Positions 8,140 through 17,618 of a stretch of DNA of 64,000 bases are shown here, piece after piece. Numbering within the stretch: position 1 is the stretch's first letter; each line of letters begins with the position of its first letter. This DNA is from Allobosea sp. (GTDB lineage Bacteria; Pseudomonadota; Alphaproteobacteria; Rhizobiales; Beijerinckiaceae). The position numbers and the translations under genes were made by a program. The notes beneath the pieces are model-generated. The model made no database searches. It was not told the DNA's origin and saw only the letters and a program-made list of their open reading frames with translations. Where the stretch lies: positions 219,056-283,055 of the forward strand of contig NZ_JAFKFX010000025.1 of NCBI RefSeq assembly GCF_017308075.1, in the 5' to 3' direction.

Positions 8140-9123
8140 ATGCATATTCTCGTTCTCGGCGGCGCCGGCATGGTCGGCCGCAAGTTCATCGAGCGGCTGG
8201 CACGCGACAAGCAGCTCGGAGGCAAGCCGGTCGACAAGGTCACGGCGCAGGACATCTTCCCGGCCAGCCCGCCGGCCAACGCCCCCTTCGCCTTCGAGAC
8301 GCTGACTTCCGACCTGTCGCAGCCCGGCGAGGCCGAGAAGCTGATCGCCTCGCGCCCCGAGCTGATCATCCATCTCGCCGCCGTCGTCTCCGGCGAGGCC
8401 GAGGCCGATTTCGACAAGGGCTACCGCATCAATCTCGACGGCACGCGCTATCTCTTCGAGGCGATCCGCCAGGCCGGCGACGGCTACAAGCCGCGCGTGG
8501 TCTTCACCTCCTCGGTCGCCGTCTTCGGCGCGCCCTTCCATGACAAGATCGAGGACGAGTTCTTCACCACGCCGCTGACCAGCTACGGCACCCAGAAGGC
8601 GATCGGCGAGCTCCTGCTCTGCGACTATAGCCGCCGCGGCTTCTTCGACGGCGTCGGCATCCGCCTGCCGACCATCTGCGTGCGCCCGGGTACGCCGAAC
8701 AAGGCCGCCTCCGGCTTCTTCTCCAACATCATCCGCGAGCCGCTGAACGGCCAGGAAGCGGTGCTGCCCGTCTCCGACCAGGTCCGCCACTGGCATGCCT
8801 CGCCGCGCTCGGCCGTCGGCTTCCTCGTCCATGCCGCGACCATGGACACCGCCGCGATCGGCCCGCGCCGCGCCCTGACCATGCCGGGCTATTCCTGCAC
8901 GGTCGCCGAGCAGATCGAGACCCTGCGCAAGGTCGCCGGCGAGAACGTCGTCAAGCGCATCCGCCGCGAGATCGATCCGGTGATCGACAAGATCGTCGCC
9001 GGCTGGCCGCGGAACTTTAACGCCCAGCGCGCGACCGCGCTCGGCTTCAAGGCCGAGGCGAATTTCGAGGAGATCATCCGCGTCCATATCGAGGATGAGC
9101 TCGGCGGCAAGTTCGTCGCGTAA
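8140..9123 (+). CDS. denD: NAD-dependent epimerase/dehydratase family, D-erythronate dehydrogenase-like (copy 2)
   Basis: A 327-residue paralogue of the preceding gene, 26 bases downstream of it. It keeps GGAGMVG at 7-13, Y149 and K153 in SYGTQKAIGELLL, and the segment GFFSNIIREPLNGQEAVLP. The two copies are colinear throughout but differ in the substrate-side segments, including the 31-60 loop and the region after the YxxxK motif. They may therefore serve different stereoisomers. A GAGGAAA ribosome site lies nine or ten bases before the ATG. Confidence 0.8.
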   Translation: MHILVLGGAGMVGRKFIERLARDKQLGGKPVDKVTAQDIFPASPPANAPFAFETLTSDLSQPGEAEKLIASRPELIIHLAAVVSGEAEADFDKGYRINLDGTRYLFEAIRQAGDGYKPRVVFTSSVAVFGAPFHDKIEDEFFTTPLTSYGTQKAIGELLLCDYSRRGFFDGVGIRLPTICVRPGTPNKAASGFFSNIIREPLNGQEAVLPVSDQVRHWHASPRSAVGFLVHAATMDTAAIGPRRALTMPGYSCTVAEQIETLRKVAGENVVKRIRREIDPVIDKIVAGWPRNFNAQRATALGFKAEANFEEIIRVHIEDELGGKFVA

Positions 9124-9147
9124 GGACCGAAGGTCGAATGCCTCCAC

Positions 9148-9178
9148 CGTCATGCTCGGCCTTGTGCCGAGCATGACG
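9148..9178. repeat. Palindromic CGTCATGC repeat element, downstream hairpin
   Basis: Perfect 13-bp arms, CGTCATGCTCGGC and GCCGAGCATGACG, around the loop CTTGT. It lies between convergent genes and could end both transcripts. Related copies are at 32290-32316 and 50217-50277. Confidence 0.65.
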
Positions 9179-9210
9179 AGAGAGGCCTTCAGGCAGAAAG
9201 CTAACCTGTC

Positions 9211-10023
9211 CTAAGGCAGCTTCTTCAGCATCAGTGGTGCACCGACCGCCGGGTCCTTGCGCCATTGCCCGTCCTCGAAGACGAGCTCGACCTTGTGGCC
9301 CTTGCGGGCGATCAGCTCGAGCCGGCCGGCGACATAGCGCCAGGCCACGGGCGAGAAGATCGTCAGGCCAGTGTCGGTGCAAGCGCCTTCGAAGCTCGCG
9401 ACGGTCGCGCCTGCGGTCTCGGAGGCCGCCGCTGTCAGGGAAAGCCTGCAGACCTCCCGCCCCGGCTGGCGCATCGCCGCATATCGGCCCGGCACGCTCT
9501 CGATCGCCGGCGCCTGCGCCGGATCGACCGGGGTACGCCGGCTCGCGGCGGTCGCCGCCAGTTCGGCGGCGCTCGGCGCCGGGCGCGCCGCGACGCGGGC
9601 ATGGCCCTTGGGGTCGAGCCCGTATTGCGCGCCGTCGCTCCCCTTGCCGCGCCGCCCGGCCGCGCCGGCCTTCTCGTCGAAGGCGATCAGCACCTTGCCC
9701 GCCCCATCGATCAGGCGCGGAGCGCCGGCCGAGCCCAGATCCCAGCCGGCGGCCTCGTTCAGGATCGGCAGCGCCCGCCGGCAGGTCGCCGGAAAGCGCA
9801 ATTGCCAGCCTTTCGCCGCAGGCTCCGTGCCAAAAGTGACGGTGCAGCTGCGCGGCGCGCCGATCTTCTCGATCTCCCAGGCTCCGGCCAGCGCGCGCGG
9901 CGCGGTTGCCGGCCTGCCCGCGGGTTGCCCCTGCGCGAAAACCGGGCCGGCGAGCAGAAGGAGCCCGGCGGCGAGCGCCGCGAGCCCCTTCGCTTGGCGG
10001 GTGGAGATCAGGCCTTCATCCAT
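9211..10023 (-). CDS. Exported protein with two AprI/Inh-like protease-inhibitor domains
   Basis: A 270-residue protein with a Sec signal peptide (hydrophobic core LAALAAGLLLLAGPVFAQ, cleavage near AQG). Two similar modules follow, roughly residues 38-130 and 165-268. Each has the GxW/Y...C...L.F...C pattern of the AprI/Inh metalloprotease-inhibitor fold, with one cysteine pair each. A proline and alanine-rich linker joins them. Known family members protect the periplasm from secreted serralysin-type proteases; no such protease is visible nearby. The start at 10023 overlaps the end of the hydroxyacid dehydrogenase gene by 16 bases. Function is inferred from fold-like similarity. Confidence 0.75.
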   Translation of the reverse strand: MDEGLISTRQAKGLAALAAGLLLLAGPVFAQGQPAGRPATAPRALAGAWEIEKIGAPRSCTVTFGTEPAAKGWQLRFPATCRRALPILNEAAGWDLGSAGAPRLIDGAGKVLIAFDEKAGAAGRRGKGSDGAQYGLDPKGHARVAARPAPSAAELAATAASRRTPVDPAQAPAIESVPGRYAAMRQPGREVCRLSLTAAASETAGATVASFEGACTDTGLTIFSPVAWRYVAGRLELIARKGHKVELVFEDGQWRKDPAVGAPLMLKKLP

Positions 10024-10982
10024 GGCGTCTCGACGACCGGGGTCAGCGGCCCCTTGCCGTCGAACCACGAATTCAGATTGTCGACCAGGAGCTGGCCCAT
10101 CTGCTCGCGGGTGTGCACCGAGGCCGAGCCGACATGCGGCAGCAGCACGACATGGTCGAGCGCGATCAGTTCGGCCGGCACGCGCGGCTCGTCCTCGAAC
10201 ACGTCGAGGCCGGCGGAGAGGATGGTCTTGTCCTGCAGCGCCTTGATCAGCGCCTGCTCGTCGATCACCGTGCCTCGGCCGACATTGACGACGATGCCGT
10301 TCGGCCCAAGCGCCTTCAGCACCTCGGCATTGATGATGTGATAGGTCGAGTCACCCCCCGGGGCGACCGAGACGAGCGTGTCGACATCCTGTGCCATCTC
10401 GACCAGCGAGGGGTAATAGCGATAGGCGACATCGGCTTGGCGCGAGCGGCCATGATAGGCGATCTCGACCCCGAAGGCCTCGAGGCGATGCGCCACCGCC
10501 TTGCCGATCCGCCCGAGCCCGACGATGCCGATCTTGCGCTTGCGCAGCGAGGTGGTCAGCGGATAGGCGCCGGCGAGCCACTTGCCCTCGCGCAGATAGC
10601 GGTCGACCTGCGGCAATTGCCGGACGGTCGAAAGCAGGAGCCCGAGAGCGAGGTCGGCGACCTCGTCGGTCAGCACGTCCGGCGTGTTGGTGACGACGAG
10701 CCCGCGCCTTCCGGCCTCGGCAGCGTCGACATTGTCGTAGCCGACGCCGAAATTCGAGACGATCTCGAGCTTGGGCAGCGCATCGAACAGGGCGCCGTCG
10801 ATCTTGATATGCGCGCCACCGCCGGCGACGCCGCGCACCCGGTCCCTGAGCTCGGCGAGCGCGGCGGCCTTGTCCTCGGCCTTCCAGAGTTCGTGCACGA
10901 TGAAGCGTGCCTTGAGCTGGTCGGCGGCATAGGCCATCAGCGGCCCGGTCATGATGATCTCGATCTTGTTCTGCGCGGTCAT
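10008..10982 (-). CDS. D-isomer-specific 2-hydroxyacid dehydrogenase
   Basis: A 324-residue NAD(P)-dependent dehydrogenase. The Rossmann motif GLGRIG is at 155-160 and the catalytic R236 (NVGRGTVID), E265 (FEDEP) and H283 (LPHVGSAS) are all present. HGRSR after the second strand, with basic residues, favours NADPH, as in glyoxylate/hydroxypyruvate reductases. The ATG at 10982 gives the normal family length; upstream in-frame ATGs would run through the operator-like site at 11039-11056. The position beside sugar-acid genes suggests reduction of hydroxypyruvate, glyoxylate or a related 2-oxo acid. Confidence 0.9.
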   Translation of the reverse strand: MTAQNKIEIIMTGPLMAYAADQLKARFIVHELWKAEDKAAALAELRDRVRGVAGGGAHIKIDGALFDALPKLEIVSNFGVGYDNVDAAEAGRRGLVVTNTPDVLTDEVADLALGLLLSTVRQLPQVDRYLREGKWLAGAYPLTTSLRKRKIGIVGLGRIGKAVAHRLEAFGVEIAYHGRSRQADVAYRYYPSLVEMAQDVDTLVSVAPGGDSTYHIINAEVLKALGPNGIVVNVGRGTVIDEQALIKALQDKTILSAGLDVFEDEPRVPAELIALDHVVLLPHVGSASVHTREQMGQLLVDNLNSWFDGKGPLTPVVETPWMKA

Positions 10983-11038
10983 GGGGCCTGTGCTCTCGTG
11001 GACGTGAACGGATACGCGTATCCGGGTTGATTTCAAAA

Positions 11039-11056
11039 TATTAAAACGATTAAATG
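11039..11056. promoter_or_regulatory. GATTT-motif site C
   Basis: Halves TATTAAAAC and GATTAAATG around a central CG, about 57 bases before the hydroxyacid dehydrogenase start. It is the weakest of the five sites, with one mismatch in the core half. Confidence 0.4.
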
Positions 11057-11173
11057 AAGCGTAGTGGCTCCAGCTCGATCCGCCCACCGGGGCGGATGCA
11101 TCGCCGGGTCGCCCGCAGAGCAGAGACGGCCCGAGGCGCCGCTTCCCTGCCGAGCCACCAATCCCGGCATTTA

Positions 11174-11186
11174 TAGTATGACTTAT
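11174..11186. promoter_or_regulatory. Putative GntR operator, distal copy
   Basis: TAGTATGACTTAT shares the 9-bp core GTATGACTT with the site at 12031-12043. The GT-N3-AC form suits a FadR-type GntR operator. It lies at the 3' end of the GntR gene, upstream of the hydroxyacid dehydrogenase. Confidence 0.4.
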
Positions 11187-11947
11187 TCACGGCCCGGCTC
11201 GCCTTTTTCCGACGAGCGGCCGGCCAGCAATCGCAGGGTGCTGTTCAGGCTGTCGATCACCAGCCCGCTCATCCGGGCCGCGGCGAGATCCCCATCGCGC
11301 TGGCTGATCGCATCCAGCACCCGCTCGTGATCCACCAGTGACGCCGTGAAGAAGAAGCGGTCGTCCGGCGCCTTCAGGAACAGCGACCACTGGATCGTGG
11401 CGCAGACGGCCGGCGCGAGGCATTGCAGCGGCGGGTTGCGCGTCGCCTCGAAGATCGCCTCGTGGAAAGCGAGATCGGCCTGCACGGTCGGCTCGGCATA
11501 GGGAGGATTCACCGTCATGCCGCGATAGGCAGCCTCGATCCGTGCGAGGTCGTCCTCGCTGCGCCGCTGTGCCGCCAACCGCGCTGCGCTAGGCTCGACG
11601 AAAAGTCGCAACTCGAAGAGATCGCGAATGAATTTCTCGTTCGGGTCGGCCTCGAAATGCCAGGCCAGGACATCGGGATCGAGCAGGTTCCAGGATTCGC
11701 GAGGCGCGACGCGGGTGCCGCTTTTCGGCCTCGCCTCGACCATCCCCTTGCCGGTCAGGAATTTCACGGCCTCGCGATAGGCCGTGCGCGACACGGAGAT
11801 CTCGCCGCGGATGCCGTCCTCGTTCGGCAACAGATCACCAGCCCGCGAGGCGCCGCTGATGATCGAGACCGCCAGCTTATGGGCGACCTGTCCGAACAGC
11901 CGGTCGGGACTCAGCATCCTCGCCCGCGAAGTGTCGCGCATCCGCAT
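11183..11947 (-). CDS. GntR family (FadR/FCD-type) transcriptional regulator
   Basis: A 254-residue repressor-type protein. A winged helix is at about 10-75 (recognition region ISVSRTAYREAVKFLTGKGMV), followed by an all-helical FCD ligand domain with the metal-binding histidines expected in DLAFHEAIF and LVDHERVLDAI. Such regulators usually sense a sugar acid or its keto product. The ATG at 11947 is preceded by GGAGGAAAG; a GTG at 12019 would add an arginine-rich head and is less likely. The gene is divergent from the ABC transporter operon and shares a control region with it. Confidence 0.9.
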   Translation of the reverse strand: MRMRDTSRARMLSPDRLFGQVAHKLAVSIISGASRAGDLLPNEDGIRGEISVSRTAYREAVKFLTGKGMVEARPKSGTRVAPRESWNLLDPDVLAWHFEADPNEKFIRDLFELRLFVEPSAARLAAQRRSEDDLARIEAAYRGMTVNPPYAEPTVQADLAFHEAIFEATRNPPLQCLAPAVCATIQWSLFLKAPDDRFFFTASLVDHERVLDAISQRDGDLAAARMSGLVIDSLNSTLRLLAGRSSEKGEPGRE

Positions 11948-12030
11948 CCGCTTCGGCTTTCCTCCGCGCCACGCCGCCTTCCGGCGACGTCGGCGCTCTT
12001 CTGGCCGAGCGCTTGACACGCCCGTTCGTA

Positions 12031-12043
12031 TCGTATGACTTTA
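12031..12043. promoter_or_regulatory. Putative GntR operator, proximal copy
   Basis: TCGTATGACTTTA with core GTATGACTT lies between the GntR gene and the divergent ABC transporter operon. It could serve autoregulation as well as control of the transporter. Confidence 0.45.
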
Positions 12044-12199
12044 TCCGGGAACGGGAGCTACGCAACAGGCGAGGATTTGCCTGCATTGCGGCGCGCCTTG
12101 GTCATCGGCCCGGAGAAGCCGAGACCAATGGGATTGCGGCTATGCCGCCGGGGTGCGATCACTCGTCCCCGAAGGAAACTAAGACCGGGAGACGCCAAG

Positions 12200-13252
<1,053 letters not shown>

Positions 13253-13278
13253 TCATCCGCTGCTCCGCCCAATGGGGG

Positions 13279-13297
13279 CGCCGCCCCCGGGGCGGCG
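13279..13297 (+). other. Stable GC hairpin between ATPase and binding-protein genes
   Basis: CGCCGCCCC and GGGGCGGCG form 9-bp arms around a single base within a 119-base spacer. There is no U-tract. It may protect or separate the upstream mRNA segment. Confidence 0.4.
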
Positions 13298-13371
13298 TCG
13301 CGCATCCGCCGACTACAAACCCTGACGAGGCTCCCATGTAGGGCCTCGCGGTCCAACGGAGGAGCTGACCC

Positions 13372-14679
13372 ATGACGATTTCCAGACGTGACGTATTGAT
13401 CGGCGGCGCCGGACTCGCCGCCGGCGCAACGCTTGCCGCACCCTCGATCGCCCAGACCGCCAATATCGAGAAGGGCGCGACCCTGCGCGTCCTGCGTCCG
13501 ACCAAGTTCGTCGATCCCGACCAAGCGATCTTCGACGAGAACACCGCCGCCTTCACCAAGGCGACTGGCGTCCAGGTCCGCGTCGACTATGCGAGTTGGG
13601 AAGACCTGCGCCCGCAGACGGCGGTGACCGCGAACACCGGCGCTGGCCCCGACGTCGTCGTCGGCTGGGCCGACGACCCTCACATCTTTGCCGACAAGCT
13701 GGTCGACCTGACTGGTATCGCCGAGGACCTCGGCAAGAAATACGGCGGCTGGTACCCGATCGCCGAGAAATACGGCAAGAAGGACAAGACCAACACCTGG
13801 ATCTCGATCCCGATGGGCGGCTCGGGCGGCCCGGCGGTCTATCGCGAATCCTGGGTCAAGGAAGCGGGCTTCGACAAGTTCCCGACCGACCATGCCGGTT
13901 TCCTCGACCTCTGCCGCAAGCTCAAGGCCAATGGCCACCCGGCGGGCTTTGCCCTCGGCAATGCCGTCGGCGACGGTAATGCCTTCTGCAACTGGCTCGT
14001 CTGGTCGCATGGCGGCTACATGGTCGACGAGAACAACAAGGTCGCGATCAACTCGAAAGAGACGATCGAGGCGCTGAAATACGCCAAGGCGCTCTACGAG
14101 ACCTTCATTCCGGGTACGCTTTCCTGGCTCGACATCAGCAACAACAAGGCGCTGACGGCCGGTGAAGTCGGCCTGACGCAGAACGGCGTCTCGCTCTACT
14201 TCTCGATCAAGAACTCGAAGGACGAGAAGATCGCGGCGATCGGCAAGGACCTCAACCATGCCCAGATGCCGGTCGGTGCCGGCGTCGGACGGGCGACCGA
14301 GACGGCGCTGGTCATCAACGCCATGGTGTTCAAGCACACCAAGTTCCCGAACGCGGCCAAGGAATATCTCCGCTTCATGATGGAGAAGGAACAGTACGAT
14401 AAGTGGCTGACCGGCTGCTTCGGCTACTGGACCCAGCCGCTCAAGGCCTACGCCAACAGCAAGGTCTGGGAGAGCGATCCGAAGATCCTGGTCTATCGCG
14501 ACACCTGGGAGCGCGCTCTGTGGAGCGGCTACAAGGGCGCGATCACCGAGGCCGCCGGCACCGTCAACGCCGAATACGTCATGGTGCAGATGGTCGCCTC
14601 GGTCTGCGCCGGCCAGGCGACGCCCGAACAGGCCGCTGCGGAAGCCGAGCGCCGCGCCAAGCGCTACTACCGCACCTGA
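13372..14679 (+). CDS. Extracellular sugar-binding protein of the ABC importer
   Basis: A 435-residue family 1 solute-binding protein. The N-terminus MTISRRDVLIGGAGLAAG carries a twin-arginine export signal with predicted cleavage after APSIAQ. The mature part has the usual two-lobe pattern, with VDYASWEDLRPQ and GPDVVVGW early and many aromatic residues for stacking on sugar rings. Export by Tat is less common than Sec for this family but frequent in Hyphomicrobiales. It follows the ATPase and precedes two permeases. The ligand is unknown; context suggests an oligosaccharide, polyol or sugar acid. Confidence 0.93.
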   Translation: MTISRRDVLIGGAGLAAGATLAAPSIAQTANIEKGATLRVLRPTKFVDPDQAIFDENTAAFTKATGVQVRVDYASWEDLRPQTAVTANTGAGPDVVVGWADDPHIFADKLVDLTGIAEDLGKKYGGWYPIAEKYGKKDKTNTWISIPMGGSGGPAVYRESWVKEAGFDKFPTDHAGFLDLCRKLKANGHPAGFALGNAVGDGNAFCNWLVWSHGGYMVDENNKVAINSKETIEALKYAKALYETFIPGTLSWLDISNNKALTAGEVGLTQNGVSLYFSIKNSKDEKIAAIGKDLNHAQMPVGAGVGRATETALVINAMVFKHTKFPNAAKEYLRFMMEKEQYDKWLTGCFGYWTQPLKAYANSKVWESDPKILVYRDTWERALWSGYKGAITEAAGTVNAEYVMVQMVASVCAGQATPEQAAAEAERRAKRYYRT

Positions 14680-14689
14680 TCCGTCACGA

Positions 14690-14717
14690 CCGCGCCGCCG
14701 CCACCGCGGCGGCGCGG
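14690..14717 (+). other. 12-bp stem-loop directly after the binding-protein gene
   Basis: CCGCGCCGCCGC and GCGGCGGCGCGG are perfect arms with loop CACC, 10 bases after the stop codon. With no U-tract it resembles hairpins that stabilise binding-protein mRNA against 3' decay, giving more binding protein than permease. Confidence 0.55.
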
Positions 14718-14738
14718 CTTCTCACGGGAAATCGCGCC

Positions 14739-15692
14739 ATGACGATCGCGGCCGAGGCTCGGGCCGGCCACCAGTTCTCCCAGGGCTGGTTGACGCGCCT
14801 GTTCGACTACAAGCCATTTCTGGTTTTCATCTGCCTGCTGCCGGCACTGGGCCTGCTGCTGGTCTTTCTGAGCTATCCGCTCGGCCTCGGCGTCTGGCTT
14901 GCCTTCACCGACACCCGCATCGGCCGCGCCGGCTATTTCATCGGCTTCGAGAACTTCCAGTCGCTCTGGCACGATCCGGTCTTCATCACATCGGTCTGGA
15001 ACACGCTGCTCTATACGGGCGTCGCGACCATCGGGAAGTTCGGGCTCGGCCTCTGGCTGGCGCTGCTGCTCAACAACCACCTGCCGTTCAAATCGCTGCT
15101 GCGCGCGCTGATCCTGGTGCCCTGGATCGTCCCGACCGTGCTCTCGGCGATCGCCTTCTGGTGGATCTACGATCCGCAGTTCTCGATCATCTCCTATATC
15201 CTGGTCGATGTGCTCGGCTGGCGCGAAACCTATATCGACTTCCTCGGCGCCCCCTGGCCGGCACGCTTCTCCCTGATCGCCGCCAACATCTGGCGCGGCA
15301 TCCCCTTCGTCGCGATCTCGCTGCTCGCCGGCCTGCAGACCATCTCGCCGGCGCTCTACGAAGCGGCGATGCTCGACGGCGCCAATGCCTGGCAGCGCTT
15401 CCGGCATGTGACGCTGCCGATGCTGATGCCGATCCTGGCGGTGGTGCTGACCTTCTCGGTGCTGTTCACCTTCACCGATTTCCAGCTCGTCTACGCCATC
15501 ACGCGCGGCGGGCCGATCAACTCCACCCATCTGATGGCGACGCTCGCCTTCCAGCGCGGCATCCCCGGCGGCCAGCTCGGCGAGGGCGCGGCGATCGCGG
15601 TCGCGATGATCCCCTTCCTCGTGATGGCGACGCTGTTCAGCTACTTCGCGCTCGCCCGCCGCAAATGGCAGCAGGGAGAAGACAATGACTGA
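14739..15692 (+). CDS. ABC sugar transporter permease (MalF/UgpA type)
   Basis: A 317-residue inner-membrane protein with six predicted helices, the first at about 28-50 (FLVFICLLPALGLLLVFLSYP). The EAA loop that docks on the ATPase reads YEAAMLDGANAWQRFRHVTLPM. The ATG at 14739 gives the family length and follows the binding-protein stem-loop; no strong Shine-Dalgarno sequence is visible. The gene overlaps the second permease gene by 8 bases. Confidence 0.93.
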   Translation: MTIAAEARAGHQFSQGWLTRLFDYKPFLVFICLLPALGLLLVFLSYPLGLGVWLAFTDTRIGRAGYFIGFENFQSLWHDPVFITSVWNTLLYTGVATIGKFGLGLWLALLLNNHLPFKSLLRALILVPWIVPTVLSAIAFWWIYDPQFSIISYILVDVLGWRETYIDFLGAPWPARFSLIAANIWRGIPFVAISLLAGLQTISPALYEAAMLDGANAWQRFRHVTLPMLMPILAVVLTFSVLFTFTDFQLVYAITRGGPINSTHLMATLAFQRGIPGGQLGEGAAIAVAMIPFLVMATLFSYFALARRKWQQGEDND

Positions 15693-16587
15693 TCACGCTG
15701 CCGCGGAGCGCCCGCATCTGGTCGAGAAGGAGCAGGCCGGCGTCATCGACTGGTCGTCGGGGCCGCGCCGCTTCATCACCCTCTATCTGCCGCTTTCGCT
15801 CTTCGTGATCGTGCTGCTCTTCCCATTCTACTGGATGGCGATCACCGCGATCAAACCGAACTCGGAACTCTACGACTACAAGAACAACAACCCGTTCTGG
15901 GTGAAGTCGCCGACGCTGGAGAACATCAACAAGCTGCTTTTCCAGACCGATTACCCGCAATGGCTGCTGACGACGATGACCGTCGCCACGGTCGCGACGG
16001 CCCTCTCCTTGTTCTCCAGCGTGCTCGCCGCCTATGCGATCCAGCGCCTGAAGTTCAAGGGCTCGCAATATGTCGGGCTCGGGATCTATCTCGCCTATCT
16101 GGTGCCGCCCTCGATCCTGTTCATCCCCATGGCGACGTTGATCTTCCAGCTCGGTCTGTTCGACTCGCAATGGGCGCTGATCCTGACCTATCCGACCTTT
16201 CTGATCCCGTTCTGCACCTGGCTGCTGATCGGCTATTTCAAGTCGATCCCCTTCGAGCTTGAGGAATGCGCCATGATCGACGGCGCGACCCGTTTGCAGA
16301 CGCTCTGGAAGATCACCTTGCCGCTGGCGCTGCCCGGGCTGATCTCGGCCGGCATCTTCGCCTTCACCCTGTCCTGGAACGAGTTCATCTACGCGCTGGC
16401 CTTCATCCAGTCGGCCGAAAAGAAGACCGTGCCCGTCGCCGTCCTGACCCAGCTCGTCGAGGGCGACGTCTACCATTGGGGCTCGCTGATGGCCGGCGCC
16501 CTGCTCGGCTCGATCCCGGTCGCCCTGCTCTATTCCTTCTTCGTCGACTATTACGTCGCCTCGCTCACCGGCGCGGTGAAGGAATGA
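15685..16587 (+). CDS. ABC sugar transporter permease (MalG/UgpE type)
   Basis: A 300-residue partner permease with six predicted helices and the EAA motif at FELEECAMIDGATRLQTLWKITLPLALPG. The start overlaps the previous gene by 8 bases. The C-terminus ends YYVASLTGAVKE, the usual end of this family. Together with the preceding permease it forms the membrane channel fed by the Tat-exported binding protein. Confidence 0.93.
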   Translation: MTDHAAAERPHLVEKEQAGVIDWSSGPRRFITLYLPLSLFVIVLLFPFYWMAITAIKPNSELYDYKNNNPFWVKSPTLENINKLLFQTDYPQWLLTTMTVATVATALSLFSSVLAAYAIQRLKFKGSQYVGLGIYLAYLVPPSILFIPMATLIFQLGLFDSQWALILTYPTFLIPFCTWLLIGYFKSIPFELEECAMIDGATRLQTLWKITLPLALPGLISAGIFAFTLSWNEFIYALAFIQSAEKKTVPVAVLTQLVEGDVYHWGSLMAGALLGSIPVALLYSFFVDYYVASLTGAVKE

Positions 16588-16596
16588 GCCCCTGCC

Positions 16597-16618
16597 GGGC
16601 CCGTCCAGGGACGGGCCC
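16597..16618 (+). other. Hairpin after the permease genes
   Basis: GGGCCCGTCC and GGACGGGCCC, 10-bp arms, lie 9 bases after the permease stop and before the LtnD-like gene. No U-tract follows, so it is more likely a processing or attenuation point than a full terminator. Confidence 0.45.
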
Positions 16619-16642
16619 ATTGTCAGCAAAAAGGTTGGTTTT

Positions 16643-17533
16643 GTGAGTTCGATCGCCTTCGTCGGTCTCGGCGCCATGGGTGCGCCGATGGCCGAGAATC
16701 TCGTCAAGAAGCAGTTCCGCGTCACCGGTTTCGACATGCGCCAGCAGGCGCGCGACGCCCTAGCCGCAGCCGGCGGTCATGCCGCGGCGAGCGCCGGCGA
16801 AGCGGCGCAAGGTGCGGATGCCCTGATCCTGATGGTCGTCAATGCCGCTCAGGCCCGCTCCGTGCTGTTCGAGGCCGGGGCGCTCGCCGCCCTCGCGCCC
16901 GCGGCGAGCGTCATCCTGATGGCGACCTGCCCGCCCGGCGAGGTCGAGGCGATCGCCGCCGAAGTCGAGAAGAGCGGCCGCCGCTTCGTCGACGCGCCGG
17001 TCTCCGGCGGCGTCAACGGCGCCCGCAACGGCACGCTGACGATCATGGCCGGCGCCTCGCAGGAGAGTTTCGACGCCGGCAAGCCGATGCTCGACGCGAT
17101 GGGCGACAAGGTCTTCCACGTTGGCCTGAAGCCCGGCCAGGGCGCGACCGTGAAGACCGTCAACCAGCTGCTCTGCGGCGTCCATATCGCCGTTGCCGCC
17201 GAGGCCCTCTCGCTGGCCCAGAAAGCCGGGATCGACGGCAAGCTGCTGTTCGAGATCATGGGCGGCTCGGCCGCCTCCTCCTGGATGCTCAGGGATCGCG
17301 GCCCGCGCATGCTCGACGACGAGCCGCCGGTCGCCAGCGCGGTCGACATCTTCGTCAAGGATCTCGGCATCGTGCTCGATGCCGGCCGGGCCGCGAAGGC
17401 CGCGCTGCCGCTGGCGGCCACGGCACACCAGATGTTCCTTGCAGCTTCGGGCCTCGGCCATGGCGGGCGCGACGACTCGCAGGTCGTCCGCGCCTATCGC
17501 GCGCTGAACCCCAAAGCTGCCAACGATGCCTGA
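16643..17533 (+). CDS. ltnD: NAD(P)-dependent 3-hydroxyacid dehydrogenase, L-threonate dehydrogenase-like
   Basis: A 296-residue beta-hydroxyacid dehydrogenase. GLGAMG is at 8-13, the substrate loop DAPVSGGVNGARNGTLT at 118-133, and the catalytic K171 with N174 in KTVNQLL. The sequence style, with LLCGVHIAVAAEALSLAQKAG, is that of LtnD rather than 3-hydroxyisobutyrate dehydrogenase. LtnD oxidises L-threonate at C2. The GTG start is 55 bases after the permease gene, so it probably belongs to the transporter operon and acts on its cargo. No OtnK or OtnC partner is in the window. Confidence 0.82.
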   Translation: MSSIAFVGLGAMGAPMAENLVKKQFRVTGFDMRQQARDALAAAGGHAAASAGEAAQGADALILMVVNAAQARSVLFEAGALAALAPAASVILMATCPPGEVEAIAAEVEKSGRRFVDAPVSGGVNGARNGTLTIMAGASQESFDAGKPMLDAMGDKVFHVGLKPGQGATVKTVNQLLCGVHIAVAAEALSLAQKAGIDGKLLFEIMGGSAASSWMLRDRGPRMLDDEPPVASAVDIFVKDLGIVLDAGRAAKAALPLAATAHQMFLAASGLGHGGRDDSQVVRAYRALNPKAANDA

Positions 17534-17618
17534 AACCGGACTGGATGACGCCGCCTTCGCACGGGCTCGTCCGCAGGCGGGGCAACCGCTCGCCGGCGCG
17601 AGGCCGGGGTGCCCTGCC

